Below, one piece after another: positions 32,344 to 42,964 of a DNA stretch of 64,000 nt. Within the stretch, counting starts at the first letter, position 1. Each line of letters starts with the position of its first letter. Position numbers and translations under genes: made by a program. This DNA comes from Hyphomicrobium sp. (GTDB taxonomy: Bacteria; Pseudomonadota; Alphaproteobacteria; Rhizobiales; Hyphomicrobiaceae), in NCBI RefSeq assembly GCF_009026145.1, contig NZ_WBUE01000003.1:1-64000 (forward strand), written 5' to 3'. The notes below the pieces were generated by a model. It saw only the letters and a program-made list of their open reading frames with translations. It had not been told where the DNA came from and ran no database searches.

Positions 32344-34707
32344 CTAATCCCGGGTTTTAAGGACGGACACGAGATCGAGCTGGGCAACGCGTCGGCGCAC
32401 GACAAGCGCTGAAAAGAGCGCAGCGACAATGACAATCCCGCTGGCCAGCACATAGGTCGAATGCTCGACGATGAGACGGACCCGCATCAGCTCGCCAGCC
32501 AATTGTGTCTTCATGATCCAGGCAAGACCGTAGCCGATCGCCCATCCCGGCGGCTGAGCAATCAACGTCAAGAGCGCGAGTTCAAGAAGGAGAATCCAGA
32601 GAACCTCTGTGCGCGTGAAGCCGAGGACGCGCAGGCTGGCCAACTCCCGGGCGCGCTCCGAAAGCGAGATGCGCGCGCTGTTATAAACGACGCCGAAGGC
32701 GATGACTGCGGCAAGGCCCGTGTAGATGCCCGCGATCGTGTTGATGATCAAGGCCGTGATCTCGCGAAAGTTCGCCAACGAAAAGCGCTGGAGACCCATT
32801 GCGCCGACCGTCGGCAAGCGCTTCACGGCATCGTAGAGTAGCGGGGCGCTGTTCTCATCGAAGCTCAGATTGACGCTGTTGACAGCCGGCGCCTCACGCA
32901 AAAGGCGGGAAAGGGCATCGGCGTTCATCATGCCCTTGATGCCGAAATAGTCCTCGATAATCGCGGCTACTGGTAGCGACACGGTTCTGCGCTGTCCCTC
33001 GAGCAGGTCGACCTCGACAAAATCGCCCACTTCGACTCCGAGAATATTGGCGAGCCACTCGGAGATCGCCAAACCACTTTCCGGCAGCGCGACCGGTTGC
33101 AGGTTTACGTCGATGATGCGCTTGAGGTCCGCATCGCTCGATCTGCCACTGATGGTGATACGTCGCTCGACGGGTCCGTTGCGGATGCGAACGGGAACCT
33201 CTCGCTGCGGCTCAACCGCAAGAACGCCGGGAAGCCTCCTCACCTGCTGGAGCACGTCTTGCGAGCGCTTCTCAAAAAAGCTCAATGAAGCATCCTGCCG
33301 ATCGGCCATGAAGAACGTCACGTCAATCAGGTTTTCCATGGTGCCACGCGTAAACAACGACACCACGAGGATCGCTGTTGCGAGCGCCATGCCGAGCATG
33401 GTGAAGGTCGCGCGAATAGGGTGGTGGGCAAGGTTGCGCACCATCATCATGGTGGGCTGCGAAAGGATCCTGTCGATAGCGAGCGCCGATGGCAGCACGT
33501 GTCGGAAGCGTGCGGGAGCCGGTGGTTGCATGGCAACGGCTGGCGACATCCTCATGACATCGCGAAGCGCATGCATGGCCCCGACGACGGCTGCAACGAG
33601 ACTTAGCGCGCCCGCTGTCAGATAAAGGTCGGGACTTTGCACGAAAACGAGAAAGGGGAAGCGGAACAGGTCGCCGTTTATCTTCGTGATGTAGACGCCA
33701 AGCCACGCGCCCGCCCCGATTCCGATGGCGATGCCGATCATGACTATGACAATGACAAACTTGATGTAATGGAAGGTGATGGCCATTCCACCGTAACCCA
33801 ACGCCTTGAGCAGCCCAATCTGCTCACGCTCCAAGGCGACGAGCCGCGTCAGCGTGATGTTGACAAGGAATGCTGCCACCAGAAGAAAAATCGGCGGCAG
33901 GGTGCGGCTCATGTTCTTGAGCATCTCGAGATCGTGGTCGAGCCACGCGTGCGACGTCTGGTCCTTTCGACCGTACGCCGCGTGGCCCCCATACCGGTCA
34001 AGCAAGGCATCGAGGCGCTGGAAGACCTCGCGCTCAGAAGTCCCCCGCAGCAGCTTGACGCTCACGGCAGAGAATGCACCATCGAGGTCATATGCGTTGG
34101 CGAGCGCCTTTTCAGACATCCAGATAATGCCGAAGCGACGGTCATCCGGCATGATGTCGCCGGGGCCAACGGCAAAGATGAACTCCGGAGAAAGGGCCAA
34201 CCCGACAACCGTCAGCTCGCGTTTGCGGCCGTTCAGTATTGCTGAGAAGCGCGAACCGGGGGCGAAGTTGTGTGAGTTTGCGAAACTCTCGCTGACCACG
34301 ACCTCGTCGGCGTTGCCGGGCTCAGGCATGCGGCCCAGCCGGAGATAGAGCCGATTGAGCACCGGCTCGCCGATGTCGGGCAACGAGATGAATTGCCCGG
34401 TCGCCGGCTCGCGAAAATTGGGTATGTCGAGCAGTGCGAGCTTGGCGATACGCGCGTCAACCGCAGCTACGCCGGGGATTTCCGCGATGCGGTTGATCAG
34501 CGCTTTGGGCGCGCGCTTCACCACGGCAAAGACATCGGCAAACCGGTAGCGTTCGTAGTAGGCGGTGCGAGTCTCGTCGAGGGATCGGTAGGAGCCGACC
34601 GCCATCACCAGCGTCGCCACCCCGCCGCCGATGACAAGGGCGATGGCAAAGGCCTGTGCCCAAAGCCGTGTCAAATCGCGAAACAACTTGATGTCGAGTG
34701 CGCGCAT
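32344..34707 (-). CDS. ABC transporter permease, FtsX/MacB-like
   Basis: A 787-residue permease with two FtsX domains: a first membrane helix near 17-37, a large periplasmic domain (about 45-260), three helices (about 270-380), a second membrane/periplasmic unit, and a final three-helix FtsX block from about 660. This ten-helix form (duplicated core) is common in lipoprotein or lipid exporters. The ATG at 34707 lies 5 bases after the ATPase stop. It works with the ATPase and the adaptor. Confidence 0.9.
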   Translation of the reverse strand: MRALDIKLFRDLTRLWAQAFAIALVIGGGVATLVMAVGSYRSLDETRTAYYERYRFADVFAVVKRAPKALINRIAEIPGVAAVDARIAKLALLDIPNFREPATGQFISLPDIGEPVLNRLYLRLGRMPEPGNADEVVVSESFANSHNFAPGSRFSAILNGRKRELTVVGLALSPEFIFAVGPGDIMPDDRRFGIIWMSEKALANAYDLDGAFSAVSVKLLRGTSEREVFQRLDALLDRYGGHAAYGRKDQTSHAWLDHDLEMLKNMSRTLPPIFLLVAAFLVNITLTRLVALEREQIGLLKALGYGGMAITFHYIKFVIVIVMIGIAIGIGAGAWLGVYITKINGDLFRFPFLVFVQSPDLYLTAGALSLVAAVVGAMHALRDVMRMSPAVAMQPPAPARFRHVLPSALAIDRILSQPTMMMVRNLAHHPIRATFTMLGMALATAILVVSLFTRGTMENLIDVTFFMADRQDASLSFFEKRSQDVLQQVRRLPGVLAVEPQREVPVRIRNGPVERRITISGRSSDADLKRIIDVNLQPVALPESGLAISEWLANILGVEVGDFVEVDLLEGQRRTVSLPVAAIIEDYFGIKGMMNADALSRLLREAPAVNSVNLSFDENSAPLLYDAVKRLPTVGAMGLQRFSLANFREITALIINTIAGIYTGLAAVIAFGVVYNSARISLSERARELASLRVLGFTRTEVLWILLLELALLTLIAQPPGWAIGYGLAWIMKTQLAGELMRVRLIVEHSTYVLASGIVIVAALFSALVVRRRVAQLDLVSVLKTRD

Positions 34708-34712
34708 GATGA

Positions 34713-35429
34713 TCACCAGACGAGCTCGGCTGCCGCGCGGCGCTGCTCGTTCTTGTGCTCTTTGGAAATCTGACCATCGGCAAAGAACAGCACTCGATCC
34801 GCGACATCTCTAATGCTGGCGTTGTGAGTGATGATGAGCGTCGTAGTCCCGAGCTGCGAGTTGACGCTCAGCAAGGCTTCGATGACGCGAATTCCAGTAT
34901 GTGAATCCAGCGCTCCCGTGGGCTCGTCACACAACAATACGTCGGGGCGCTTGGCGATGGCGCGCGCGATCGCTACGCGCTGTTGCTCACCCCCTGAGAG
35001 TTGCGACGGGAAATGGTCCATGCGCGCTTCGAGCCCGACGAGCGCGAGCGCCTCCTCCGGTCGCATTGGGTCCTCGGCTATCTCGGTCACCAGCGCCACG
35101 TTCTCGTAGGCGGTGAGGCTCGGAACCAAATTGTAGAATTGGAACACGAAGCCGACGTGCCGCCGGCGATAGCTCGTGAGCTCCCCGTCGGCGAGGGAGG
35201 TCAGCTCTAGATCCTTGAAGAACAGATGACCGCTCGTCGCGCGATCGATGCCGCCCATGATATTCAGCAGGGTCGACTTGCCGCTGCCCGATGGCCCCAG
35301 CAGAACCACTACCTCGCCGGCCCAAATGTCGAGATCTAAAGACCGCAGCGCGCGCACCTCGACGTCGCCTGACGAATAGATCTTTGTCAGGCCACGTGCG
35401 GTGAAAACCTTCTCTCTCCCGTTGCTCAT
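34713..35429 (-). CDS. ABC transporter ATP-binding protein, LolD/MacB-like
   Basis: A 238-residue ATPase: Walker [11 protein letters not shown]-loop QFYNLVPSL, signature [15 protein letters not shown], Walker [13 protein letters not shown] and the H-loop ITHN. The QFYNL/LD-type features belong to the LolD/MacB/FtsE branch that pairs with FtsX permeases. The start was placed at MSNGREKVF, 33 bases after the SAM synthetase stop; an in-frame GTG next to that stop is possible. Confidence 0.9.
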   Translation of the reverse strand: MSNGREKVFTARGLTKIYSSGDVEVRALRSLDLDIWAGEVVVLLGPSGSGKSTLLNIMGGIDRATSGHLFFKDLELTSLADGELTSYRRRHVGFVFQFYNLVPSLTAYENVALVTEIAEDPMRPEEALALVGLEARMDHFPSQLSGGEQQRVAIARAIAKRPDVLLCDEPTGALDSHTGIRVIEALLSVNSQLGTTTLIITHNASIRDVADRVLFFADGQISKEHKNEQRRAAAELVW

Positions 35430-35462
35430 CTCATTCACCGGGCACCGTCCACCGCAGCCCAC

Positions 35463-36665
35463 TCAAGAGACCGACATGGCCTGCAGCAGAAATGCCTTCC
35501 AAAGCAAAGGAACGCTCGCAATCTCACGCTCCGCAATGGCACGTATCGCATCTTCGCTGTCGGCGCTCAGAACGCCTTCGTGGCAGCCGACGCGCAGGTA
35601 CGTCATGCGCGGCCGGTCGACACGCGACCCGATCTCGCTGACGAGATAGCATTCCGCTTCCATGACGCCCGGTACCTCGGCGACGATCGCAGCCGCCAAA
35701 CGCGAAGCCGCTGCATTATAGAGCTTGCCGACGTGCGTGACCGGGTTCTTGCCCGCGAGCGCCTCGAGCGTCATGGGGCGACCCGGTGTGATGAGCCCGT
35801 TTACACGATTGCCGCGGCCCGTCTGACCGTCGTCGCCCCCCTCAGCCGAGGTACCAACGACCGTAAGATAGACGGAGCCGTTGGCGATATCGTCCGCCGC
35901 ATTGACGAGCACCGAGACGTCGAGGGCCGTCGCATTGCTGGCCGACTCGAGTGTGGCCGCCAGAAGGCGATCCTTCGCCTCATTGTAGGCGGTCATGTCT
36001 CTGAGAAAGCGGCCGATAAAGGCGCATGAGATGGTGAGCCCGATGCGATCGTGCTCACGCACGCCCATCACCTTGATGTCCTCCCCGGTTTCAGGGAACT
36101 CAGCCTTGAACTGGGGCGCATTGAGGCTTCGTTCGACCGCAAGGACGGCACGCTCGAGGTCGGTCAACGGTGCGAATCCTGCTCCGCATGACGTATCGTT
36201 CGCCAGATACGCACCTTCGTCGCGTTGGCGCATAAACAGATCGACTAGATCGCCAGAGCCTGGTCGCAGCAGGCAATGGATGCGGACGTCCCTCTCCGGA
36301 GCGAGCGCATGTATGTTCGCGCGCAACCAAGCCGTCGCGGTTTCCTCCGCGAGCGCACGGACAGGTACCGGCTTTCCGCGCACTTCCGACGTCGCGCGGC
36401 CGGCAAGATAGATATCCATCGGCTCGAGGATACGACCGCCGCCAAAGGCGGGCTCGGCGCGACCTGCGGCCAGCAAAGCCTTGTCGACGTTGTGATGCAG
36501 AACGAGCCCGAACTCGTCGAGATATTTCCTCGACAACGCGACGCTTAGCTGCTCGCTGAGCATGTCGCAGATGGTGTCGGGATGGCCGAGACCTTTGCGC
36601 TCAACGATCTCGACCGGCCGCATCCCGGCCCAGGGCCCGCGATGAACCTCGATCCGGACCTGCAT
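35463..36665 (-). CDS. Archaeal-type S-adenosylmethionine synthetase
   Basis: A 400-residue methionine adenosyltransferase of the archaeal family, which has almost no sequence likeness to bacterial MetK. Signatures seen are EIVERKGLGHPDTICDML, VLHHNVDKALLAAGRAEPAF, DVSVLVNAADD, GTSAEGGDDGQTGRGNRVNG and KNPVTHVGKLYN. AGGAGG stands 5 bases before the ATG. It lies between PPK2 and an ABC transporter. It may supply SAM for the several methyltransferases and the cyclopropane synthase of this island; that link is inference. Confidence 0.9.
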   Translation of the reverse strand: MQVRIEVHRGPWAGMRPVEIVERKGLGHPDTICDMLSEQLSVALSRKYLDEFGLVLHHNVDKALLAAGRAEPAFGGGRILEPMDIYLAGRATSEVRGKPVPVRALAEETATAWLRANIHALAPERDVRIHCLLRPGSGDLVDLFMRQRDEGAYLANDTSCGAGFAPLTDLERAVLAVERSLNAPQFKAEFPETGEDIKVMGVREHDRIGLTISCAFIGRFLRDMTAYNEAKDRLLAATLESASNATALDVSVLVNAADDIANGSVYLTVVGTSAEGGDDGQTGRGNRVNGLITPGRPMTLEALAGKNPVTHVGKLYNAAASRLAAAIVAEVPGVMEAECYLVSEIGSRVDRPRMTYLRVGCHEGVLSADSEDAIRAIAEREIASVPLLWKAFLLQAMSVS

Positions 36666-36706
36666 CCCTTCCTCCTCGAATGGACGCGCCACCGACATAC
36701 GGGCCT

Positions 36707-37483
36707 TCACTCCGCGATCATGCCGTTCTCGAGTTGGCTGGCATCAAAGAGAAATACGGCATTTGGATCAGGGGTTGGACCGTGGCGGTCCTTGCCGTGG
36801 AAGTCGCACCGCGACAGCAGATCCCGGATAACGTTCAGTCGTGCCGATCGCTTGTCGTCGGCGCGGACGATGATCCACGGCGCAAACACGCTATGTGTGC
36901 GCGCCAGCATCACGTTTCTCGCTTCTGAATAGTCCTTCCAATGCTTCGCCGCCTTGGCGTCGATCGGGCTCAGCTTCCACTGCCGGAGTGGATCCTTGTG
37001 CCGCTGCTTTAGGCGCTGTTCCTGCTCCTCGCGACTGATGTCGAGGTAGTACTTGAGGATGGTGAAGCCGCAATGCACGAGCAGCTGCTCGAACATCGGC
37101 ACTGTCTTCATGAATTCCTCGTACTCGGCGTCGGTACAAAAGCCCATCACGCGCTCGACGCCGGCGCGATTGTACCAACTGCGATTGAAGAGAACGATCT
37201 CGCCGCCTATCGGAAGCTGCTCGACATAGCGTTGAAAATACCAGGCACGCCGGTCACGGTCCGACGGCGCGCCGAGGGCGACCACGCGCGTCTCGCGCGG
37301 ACTTAAGTGTTCGACAATACGCTTGATCGTCCCGTCCTTGCCGGAAGCATCGCGGCCTTCGAAGATCACAAGCACCTTCTGTCCGTGCTTGATGACGTGC
37401 TTCTGGAACTTGACGAGCTCGACCTGAGCCTGATGGAAAGCGTGCTCGTAAGCTACGTCATCATCTTTCGCCACATGCCTCAT
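36707..37483 (-). CDS. ppk2: Polyphosphate kinase 2 (PPK2) family protein
   Basis: A 258-residue PPK2: Walker A FEGRDASGKDGTIKRI, lid region with PSDRDRRAWYFQRYVEQLP, Walker B FNRSWYNRAGVERVMGF, and the final KYYLDISREEQEQRLKQRHK region. It moves phosphate between polyphosphate and nucleoside diphosphates or monophosphates. One-domain, class I-like size. It is in one run with SAM synthetase, thiolase and the YtkA-like gene (gaps of 25-41 bases). Polyphosphate could buffer ATP or chelate metal during stress. Confidence 0.9.
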   Translation of the reverse strand: MRHVAKDDDVAYEHAFHQAQVELVKFQKHVIKHGQKVLVIFEGRDASGKDGTIKRIVEHLSPRETRVVALGAPSDRDRRAWYFQRYVEQLPIGGEIVLFNRSWYNRAGVERVMGFCTDAEYEEFMKTVPMFEQLLVHCGFTILKYYLDISREEQEQRLKQRHKDPLRQWKLSPIDAKAAKHWKDYSEARNVMLARTHSVFAPWIIVRADDKRSARLNVIRDLLSRCDFHGKDRHGPTPDPNAVFLFDASQLENGMIAE

Positions 37484-37508
37484 CCGCTTGAACCCCGGTA
37501 GCGATAGA

Positions 37509-37994
37509 TCACGGATTGCGGTGGTCGTACGTGAACTTGAGTGTGACCGGCTTCGTCGCGCCAGCGCGCTTGATTGTTAGCACGATCGTGTAAAGGTCGG
37601 CTCCGGGCAGTTCAAAGTAGGCGCCATAGGTGGTCGTCCCGGCGATGGTCATGGGATCCATCGCCTTTCTGGGTCCGGAAAGCGCCAATCCGGATACCTG
37701 TGCGGTCACCATGGCATCCGAAATCCTCGCTCCGCTATCGGATTCGAAGACGGCCGCCACGAGGTGGTATTGATGGTGTCCACGTGGCACCCCATCGTGC
37801 ATGGGCTTATCGGCTTGCGTCGCGGCGTGGCCTTGGGTGATCTCCGCGGGCACGAAGCCGATGTAGGCTTCGATCCCCCCGGCCTTCCGGTAGAGGCCGC
37901 CCTCGCCCGCACTTGCGGGGAGACCGCCAAGGGAGGTCGCGAGCAAAACCCCATAGAGAAAAGCCGCGCAGCATCCTTTGAATACTTGGCTCAT
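37509..37994 (-). CDS. Secreted Ig-like (YtkA/FixH-like) protein
   Basis: A 161-residue exported protein starting at MSQVFKGCC, with GGAGG six bases upstream. Signal peptide 1-29. The mature part has a beta-sandwich pattern: HHQYHLVAAVFESDSGARIS, VTAQVSGLAL, TTTYGAYFELPGADLYTIVL and a last strand. His-rich turns (HDGVPRGHHQYH) may bind copper. The YtkA/FixH-like assignment rests on this strand pattern only. Confidence 0.6.
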   Translation of the reverse strand: MSQVFKGCCAAFLYGVLLATSLGGLPASAGEGGLYRKAGGIEAYIGFVPAEITQGHAATQADKPMHDGVPRGHHQYHLVAAVFESDSGARISDAMVTAQVSGLALSGPRKAMDPMTIAGTTTYGAYFELPGADLYTIVLTIKRAGATKPVTLKFTYDHRNP

Positions 37995-38019
37995 GGGTTC
38001 CTCCGATGGCGTCGGCAAG

Positions 38020-39204
38020 TCATGCGCGCTCGAGTGCGAGTGCGATGCCCTGGCCGCCACCAATGCACAGCGTCACGAGACCGCGCTTGATACCGTCGCG
38101 GCGCATTGCATAGAGAAGGCGCGTCGTGAGGATTGCGCCGGTCGCACCGATGGGATGCCCATGGGCGATGGCACCGCCCTCGACGTTGACGATGTCCTCA
38201 GACAGGCCGATTTCCTTGATCAGCGCGATGACGATGGCGGCGAAGGCCTCGTTGACCTCGGCGCGTTCGACATCGCCGATGCGCCATCCGGCGCGCTCCA
38301 GAGCTTGTTTGACCGCCGGGATTGGTCCGAGACCGAACATGCCGGGCTCGACCGCGCCAACACCGTAGGACACGAGGCGTGCGAACGGCTCCAGCCCGCG
38401 CTTCTCGGCCCACTTGGCATCGGCGACGATCATGGCCGCCGCACCGCTGTTGAGGCCGGGCGCATTGCCGGCCGTGATCGTGCCGTCCTTGCGGAAGGTA
38501 GCCTTCAGCTTGGCGAGTGACTCGGCCGTCGCGTCGGGCCGATTGTGCTCATCCTTGTCGAACACGGTGGGCTTCTTACCACCTGGAACCTCAACCGGCG
38601 TAATCTCTTCGGCAAACTTGCCCGCAGCCTGTGCCTTGGCGAACCGCTGCTGCGTTCTCAGCGCCCAAGCATCCTGCGCCTCACGCGTGATCTGATATTT
38701 GGTGACCAGATCCTCGGTGTGCCAACCGGAATGCTGGCCCGAGAACGCGTCGTTGAGGCCGTCGCGCAGCATGCTGTCGTAAATCTGCGCATCACCCATG
38801 CGGTAGCCCCAGCGCCCGCCGCTCATGAGATACGGCGCCTGGTCCATGTTCTCCATGCCGCCCGCCACGCAGCACGAGGCATGGCCAAGCATCACCTCTT
38901 GTGCGGCGGAAGCGATGGCTTGGGCGCCGGAGCCGCAGACGCGATTCACCGTCATGGCGGGTACTCCGACAGGTATGCCGGCGGCGCGCATGGCCTGCCG
39001 CGCGGGATTCATCCTCGCGCCCGCCTGCACGACCTGCCCCATGACGACGGAGTCCACGTCCGACCCATCGAGCTTGGCGCGCTGGAGCGCGGCCCTGACA
39101 ACCGCCGCGCCGAGGTCGGTGGCGGCGATGCCCTTCAATGCCCCGCCATAGGTTCCGATCGCGGTGCGTACGGGAGCGCAGAGAACGACATGGGATTTGG
39201 CCAT
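38020..39204 (-). CDS. Acetyl-CoA C-acetyltransferase (thiolase)
   Basis: A 394-residue biosynthetic-type thiolase condensing two acetyl-CoA. The nucleophile Cys is in NRVCGSGAQAIASAAQEVML (about residue 89), the GHPIGATGA His is near 350, and the closing CIGGGQGIALALE carries the second active Cys. It typically begins polyhydroxybutyrate synthesis; no phaB or phaC is in the window. Its place between an MFS gene and PPK2 in a metal-resistance run is unusual. Confidence 0.92.
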   Translation of the reverse strand: MAKSHVVLCAPVRTAIGTYGGALKGIAATDLGAAVVRAALQRAKLDGSDVDSVVMGQVVQAGARMNPARQAMRAAGIPVGVPAMTVNRVCGSGAQAIASAAQEVMLGHASCCVAGGMENMDQAPYLMSGGRWGYRMGDAQIYDSMLRDGLNDAFSGQHSGWHTEDLVTKYQITREAQDAWALRTQQRFAKAQAAGKFAEEITPVEVPGGKKPTVFDKDEHNRPDATAESLAKLKATFRKDGTITAGNAPGLNSGAAAMIVADAKWAEKRGLEPFARLVSYGVGAVEPGMFGLGPIPAVKQALERAGWRIGDVERAEVNEAFAAIVIALIKEIGLSEDIVNVEGGAIAHGHPIGATGAILTTRLLYAMRRDGIKRGLVTLCIGGGQGIALALERA

Positions 39205-39227
39205 CGGTTTCTCCTGTCAACCAGGGG

Positions 39228-40520
39228 CTAATGTGGCGGGCAGCGTTGCGACGCACGGGCCTCCGGCACTGACGCAATGGCGCCGCGCGGCCGCGTACCG
39301 TGAAGACGTTGGGCCAACCCGAAACTCGCGACCAGCGCTGAAAGCACAATTGCGGCCGTCACGGTGAAAGCAGCCCCAGGCAGCATCGTGATACCGAACA
39401 GCAAACCGCCGGCTGCTGAGCCCAGCGCTTGCCCAAGGCTCGCGGCAGCCGTGGCCCAGCCGAGATCGGCTCCCTGCGTTTCACCCGCGGTGAACGACAC
39501 CCAATATGTGACGACCGGGGACAGGAGGCCCGCGCTTCCCGCGACCAATGCGACTGCGGCTGCAGTTGCAAGATCAGTCGCGGCAAGCGGGACTGCGACG
39601 AGACCGAGCGCTAGTGTCATGACGCCAGGAGTGAACAGCCAGCGCGTCGCGTCCGGCTTGATTAGCGGGGAGAAGACCAGAGCTTGTGCCGCAAACATGA
39701 CCAGGCTGCACGCAGCGAACATCGTGCCGATCTGAGTGGCATCCATGCCAAGCTCGTACTTGCCGCGCAGCGTAAGCCCAACCTCGAAGGCGCCGACGGC
39801 CACGGCGGTGACAAAGGCGATGGCCCATAAGCGCCGCATCACAGGCCGGTTGACGGGATTGCCCCTCTCTGCGAGCCGGGGCAGCCGCCCAGGAGACGGG
39901 CGCGGCACGAGGCGCCCGATCGCCAACGCGGCGACGAGCGCAAGACCCGATGTGGCCAGGAGCAGTGCCGAAAAGGCTTGCGCCGCGGCTTCGGTCGGCG
40001 GCTCTCGAAAGGCTCCCAGCGCAAGGCCACCCACTATGGGCCCAACAAAGAAGCCGAGCATTCCCGCAACGTTGATCAGCGCGAAACGATGCGCGCGCCA
40101 TTCCTTCGAGGGGGCATGATCGCCGATGAGCGCATACGCAGCAGGCACAATCGCCGCCGCGAATAGACCGTCGAAGAACCGGCCAAGGTAGAGGAGAGGG
40201 ACGCTTTCGAAACGCGTGAACAAGGCGACGCTGACGGCAAATCCGGTAAGGCCCGTGAGCAGCACGGGGCGCCGACCCCACCGATCAGAAAACTTCCCCC
40301 ACAACGGCGCCAGCAGAAAAATAGCAAGAATATAGGTCCCGGTGATCAGACCTGTATGCCATGACAGCGCCCTGGCGTCCGTCGTGGGGGAGAGCCGATC
40401 AACGAGGAACGGCAGGATCGGCAGCACGATGCCATACCCGACGCTGATCGCGAACACGGCCAGCAGCAACGCAAGGATGGCATCCCACGATAGCGGCGGC
40501 ACTCTCAACCCCTCGATCAC
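39228..40520 (-). CDS. MFS transporter (drug:H+ antiporter type)
   Basis: A 430-residue twelve-helix carrier starting with GTG at 40520, which overlaps the stop of the upstream P-type ATPase (GTGA). CGGAGG lies 7 bases before it. The conserved loop 2-3 motif is [17 protein letters not shown], and the early helix has [17 protein letters not shown], as in TetA/Bmr-like exporters. Substrate unknown. Coupling to a metal ATPase suggests joint use in detoxification. Confidence 0.85.
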   Translation of the reverse strand: MIEGLRVPPLSWDAILALLLAVFAISVGYGIVLPILPFLVDRLSPTTDARALSWHTGLITGTYILAIFLLAPLWGKFSDRWGRRPVLLTGLTGFAVSVALFTRFESVPLLYLGRFFDGLFAAAIVPAAYALIGDHAPSKEWRAHRFALINVAGMLGFFVGPIVGGLALGAFREPPTEAAAQAFSALLLATSGLALVAALAIGRLVPRPSPGRLPRLAERGNPVNRPVMRRLWAIAFVTAVAVGAFEVGLTLRGKYELGMDATQIGTMFAACSLVMFAAQALVFSPLIKPDATRWLFTPGVMTLALGLVAVPLAATDLATAAAVALVAGSAGLLSPVVTYWVSFTAGETQGADLGWATAAASLGQALGSAAGGLLFGITMLPGAAFTVTAAIVLSALVASFGLAQRLHGTRPRGAIASVPEARASQRCPPH

Positions 40521-42964
40521 GCAGTGGCCTCCGCTGGGCGTAAGGCAAGCTCCTGTTTGCTGCTGTATCGCGAGATACCGGCGAGCTTGACGCGCTTCAG
40601 CATGAGCGCGTTGACGGCGACGATCACCGAGCTGCCGGACATGGAAAGAGCGGCGATCTCGGGGCTGAGCAGGAAGGGATAGAAGACTCCGGCGGCCAAG
40701 GGAAAGGCGATGACATTGTAGCCAACCGCCCACCACAGGTTCTGATGCATCTTGCGCAGCGTGGCGCGTGACAGCTCTACGGCGCCGACAACATCGTAGG
40801 GATCGCTCTTCATCAGCACCACATCGGCGCTTTCGATGGCCACGTCTGTGCCCGCGCCAATGGCAAACCCGACGTCGGCCTGCGTCAGGGCCGGGGCATC
40901 GTTGACGCCATCGCCGACCATGCCGACCTTTTTCCCCCGCGCCTGCAGCTCCTTTACTTTATCGGCCTTCTGCCCCGGCAGCACATCGGCGAGCACGATA
41001 TCGACGCCAAGGTCGCGGGCAATGCGCTCGGCAGTGCCGGCGTTGTCGCCGGTCAACATGGCGACCTGCACGCCCCGCTCGCGCAATTGGGCGACGGTGG
41101 CGGCCGCCGTCGGCCGCGACGCGTCGGCAATGGCGATTAATCCGATTACCTTGCCAGCCCGCGCCACATGCACCACGGTCCGGCCGGCGCCCTGCAGCCG
41201 CTGCGCTTCAGCTTTGAGCCCGCCGAGCGCGAGCTTCTGCGCATCCATGAGCCGGCGATTGCCCAAGAACACCGTCTCGCCTCCGATCTCGGCGCGCGCG
41301 CCCATGCCCTCGAGGTTCTCGAAGCCCGATTGCGCAGGCACGGCGAGCCCTTGCGCGCGCCGGACGATGGCTTGCGCCAGGGGATGATCCGACCCCTGCT
41401 CGACCGAGGCCGCGGTTGTCAGCACGTCGTCGACAGTCGCGCCCTTCGCCACCACCACATCGACGACCTCCGGCTGCCCGACGGTGAGCGTCCCGGTCTT
41501 GTCGAAGATGATGACGTCGAGCTTCGTTGCGTCCTCGAGGGCGGCGGCGTTCTTGAAGAGGATTCCGTTCATGGCCCCGAGGCCGGTGCCGACCATGATG
41601 GCCATGGGCGTTGCCAGCCCGAGCGCATCCGGGCAGGCGATGACAAAGACGGTGATGGTGAGAGTCATGGCGAACAATAGGGTCTCGCCAATCCACCAGA
41701 ACCAAACCGCAAAGGTCAGAAGCCCGATCACGATGGCGGCCAGCACAAGCCATTGCGATGCGCGATCGGCCAGGAGCTGCGCCGGCGCTTTGGAGTTCTG
41801 CGCCTCCTGCACCAGCTTCACGATCTGCGCCAGGGCTGTGTCCGCCCCTACCTTGGTGGCCGTGTAGCGGAAGGTTCCGCTCTTGTTGATCGTCGCGCCG
41901 ATAACCGTGTCGCCGGGCTGCTTCTCGATCGGCATCGACTCGCCGGTCAACATCGATTCATCGACAGTGGAACGACCCTCGGTGACTTTGCCATCGACGG
42001 GGATTTTGTTTCCTGGCCGGATGACGACCGTGTCGCCGACCAGCACCTCTGCCGTTGGAATCTCGATCTCGCGCCCCTTGCGCAGCACCGTTGCCATAGG
42101 GGGCGCCAGATCGAGCAGGGCGCGGATCGCTTCCGAGGCCCCTGCCCGAGCGCGCATCTCGAGCCAGTGACCCAGCAGAATGAAGACGAGCAGGACGGCG
42201 GAGGCCTCGTAGAACTGTTCGCCTTCAAAGAAGAACGTGGCCCCGACGCTGAACAGGTAGCCGGTGCCGACGCTGAGGACGACGAGCACGGCCATGTTGA
42301 GGACGCCATTGCGCAGCGCGCGCACGGCTGCGACGACGAACGGCCATATCGGATAGAGGATGGCGGCGCTGGCCAGGAAGAACAGGAACAGATTGAGGTC
42401 CATGCCGAAGGGGGGCGGCAATTCTACGAAGCCCATGCCCATCGGCGAATAGAGGAAGATCGGGATACTGAAGACCAAGCTGATCCAGAACCGGTTGCGC
42501 ATGTCGCGAACCATGTCCTGCATATCCATACCCGCTGCATGGCCCATTTCATGGGTCATCGCGTCCATCGGCGCCTTGGCGGCGGCATGGACATGCGCCG
42601 GCTTTGGTTCGCGATCCGTCGGCGCGACGCGTTGAGCTTCTGGCGGACGCGCGGCATGAGCGCCATGCGCGTGCTCGCCTGCTCGGTCGTTCGAGCGTGA
42701 AGTGGTCTCTTCGTGAACGGGTTTGGCGCTGTTGCAGAGATGCTTGGGTTCCAGCCTCCCCGCACAGTGATGGCCGCAGGCTTCGATCGCCTGCTCGATG
42801 GCCGCGACTGTGATCCGCTGCTCGTCGTAGATGACTGTCGCGCAACCGGAGACCGGGTTGACCGCGACGGCCGTGACGCCGTCGAGCTTCGCCAGCTGTT
42901 TCTCGACGCCACGCGCTCCGAGCGGTGACAGCAGCTCACCCACGTGCAAGTTGATGGTTTGCAT
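40517..42964 (-). CDS. Heavy-metal P1B-type ATPase with CPD motif
   Basis: An 815-residue metal-transporting ATPase. The first 70 residues resemble an HMA domain, but the CxxC metal site is replaced ([10 protein letters not shown]). A His/Met-rich segment (83-145) precedes the first helix. The ion-site motif is [12 protein letters not shown] at 442-453, a CPD rather than the CPC of CopA or CPH of CopB. TGES, DKTGTLT (488-494), HPLAQAI and [10 protein letters not shown] are intact. The metal is uncertain: the context argues for copper or silver, but CPD members are less studied. It leads the second minus run. Confidence 0.88.
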   Translation of the reverse strand: MQTINLHVGELLSPLGARGVEKQLAKLDGVTAVAVNPVSGCATVIYDEQRITVAAIEQAIEACGHHCAGRLEPKHLCNSAKPVHEETTSRSNDRAGEHAHGAHAARPPEAQRVAPTDREPKPAHVHAAAKAPMDAMTHEMGHAAGMDMQDMVRDMRNRFWISLVFSIPIFLYSPMGMGFVELPPPFGMDLNLFLFFLASAAILYPIWPFVVAAVRALRNGVLNMAVLVVLSVGTGYLFSVGATFFFEGEQFYEASAVLLVFILLGHWLEMRARAGASEAIRALLDLAPPMATVLRKGREIEIPTAEVLVGDTVVIRPGNKIPVDGKVTEGRSTVDESMLTGESMPIEKQPGDTVIGATINKSGTFRYTATKVGADTALAQIVKLVQEAQNSKAPAQLLADRASQWLVLAAIVIGLLTFAVWFWWIGETLLFAMTLTITVFVIACPDALGLATPMAIMVGTGLGAMNGILFKNAAALEDATKLDVIIFDKTGTLTVGQPEVVDVVVAKGATVDDVLTTAASVEQGSDHPLAQAIVRRAQGLAVPAQSGFENLEGMGARAEIGGETVFLGNRRLMDAQKLALGGLKAEAQRLQGAGRTVVHVARAGKVIGLIAIADASRPTAAATVAQLRERGVQVAMLTGDNAGTAERIARDLGVDIVLADVLPGQKADKVKELQARGKKVGMVGDGVNDAPALTQADVGFAIGAGTDVAIESADVVLMKSDPYDVVGAVELSRATLRKMHQNLWWAVGYNVIAFPLAAGVFYPFLLSPEIAALSMSGSSVIVAVNALMLKRVKLAGISRYSSKQELALRPAEATA

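Noticed and set aside
31348..32412. A 354-codon frame antisense to the adaptor gene
   Set aside because: Shadow of a confirmed HlyD-type gene; no ribosome-binding site and an Arg/His-rich translation.
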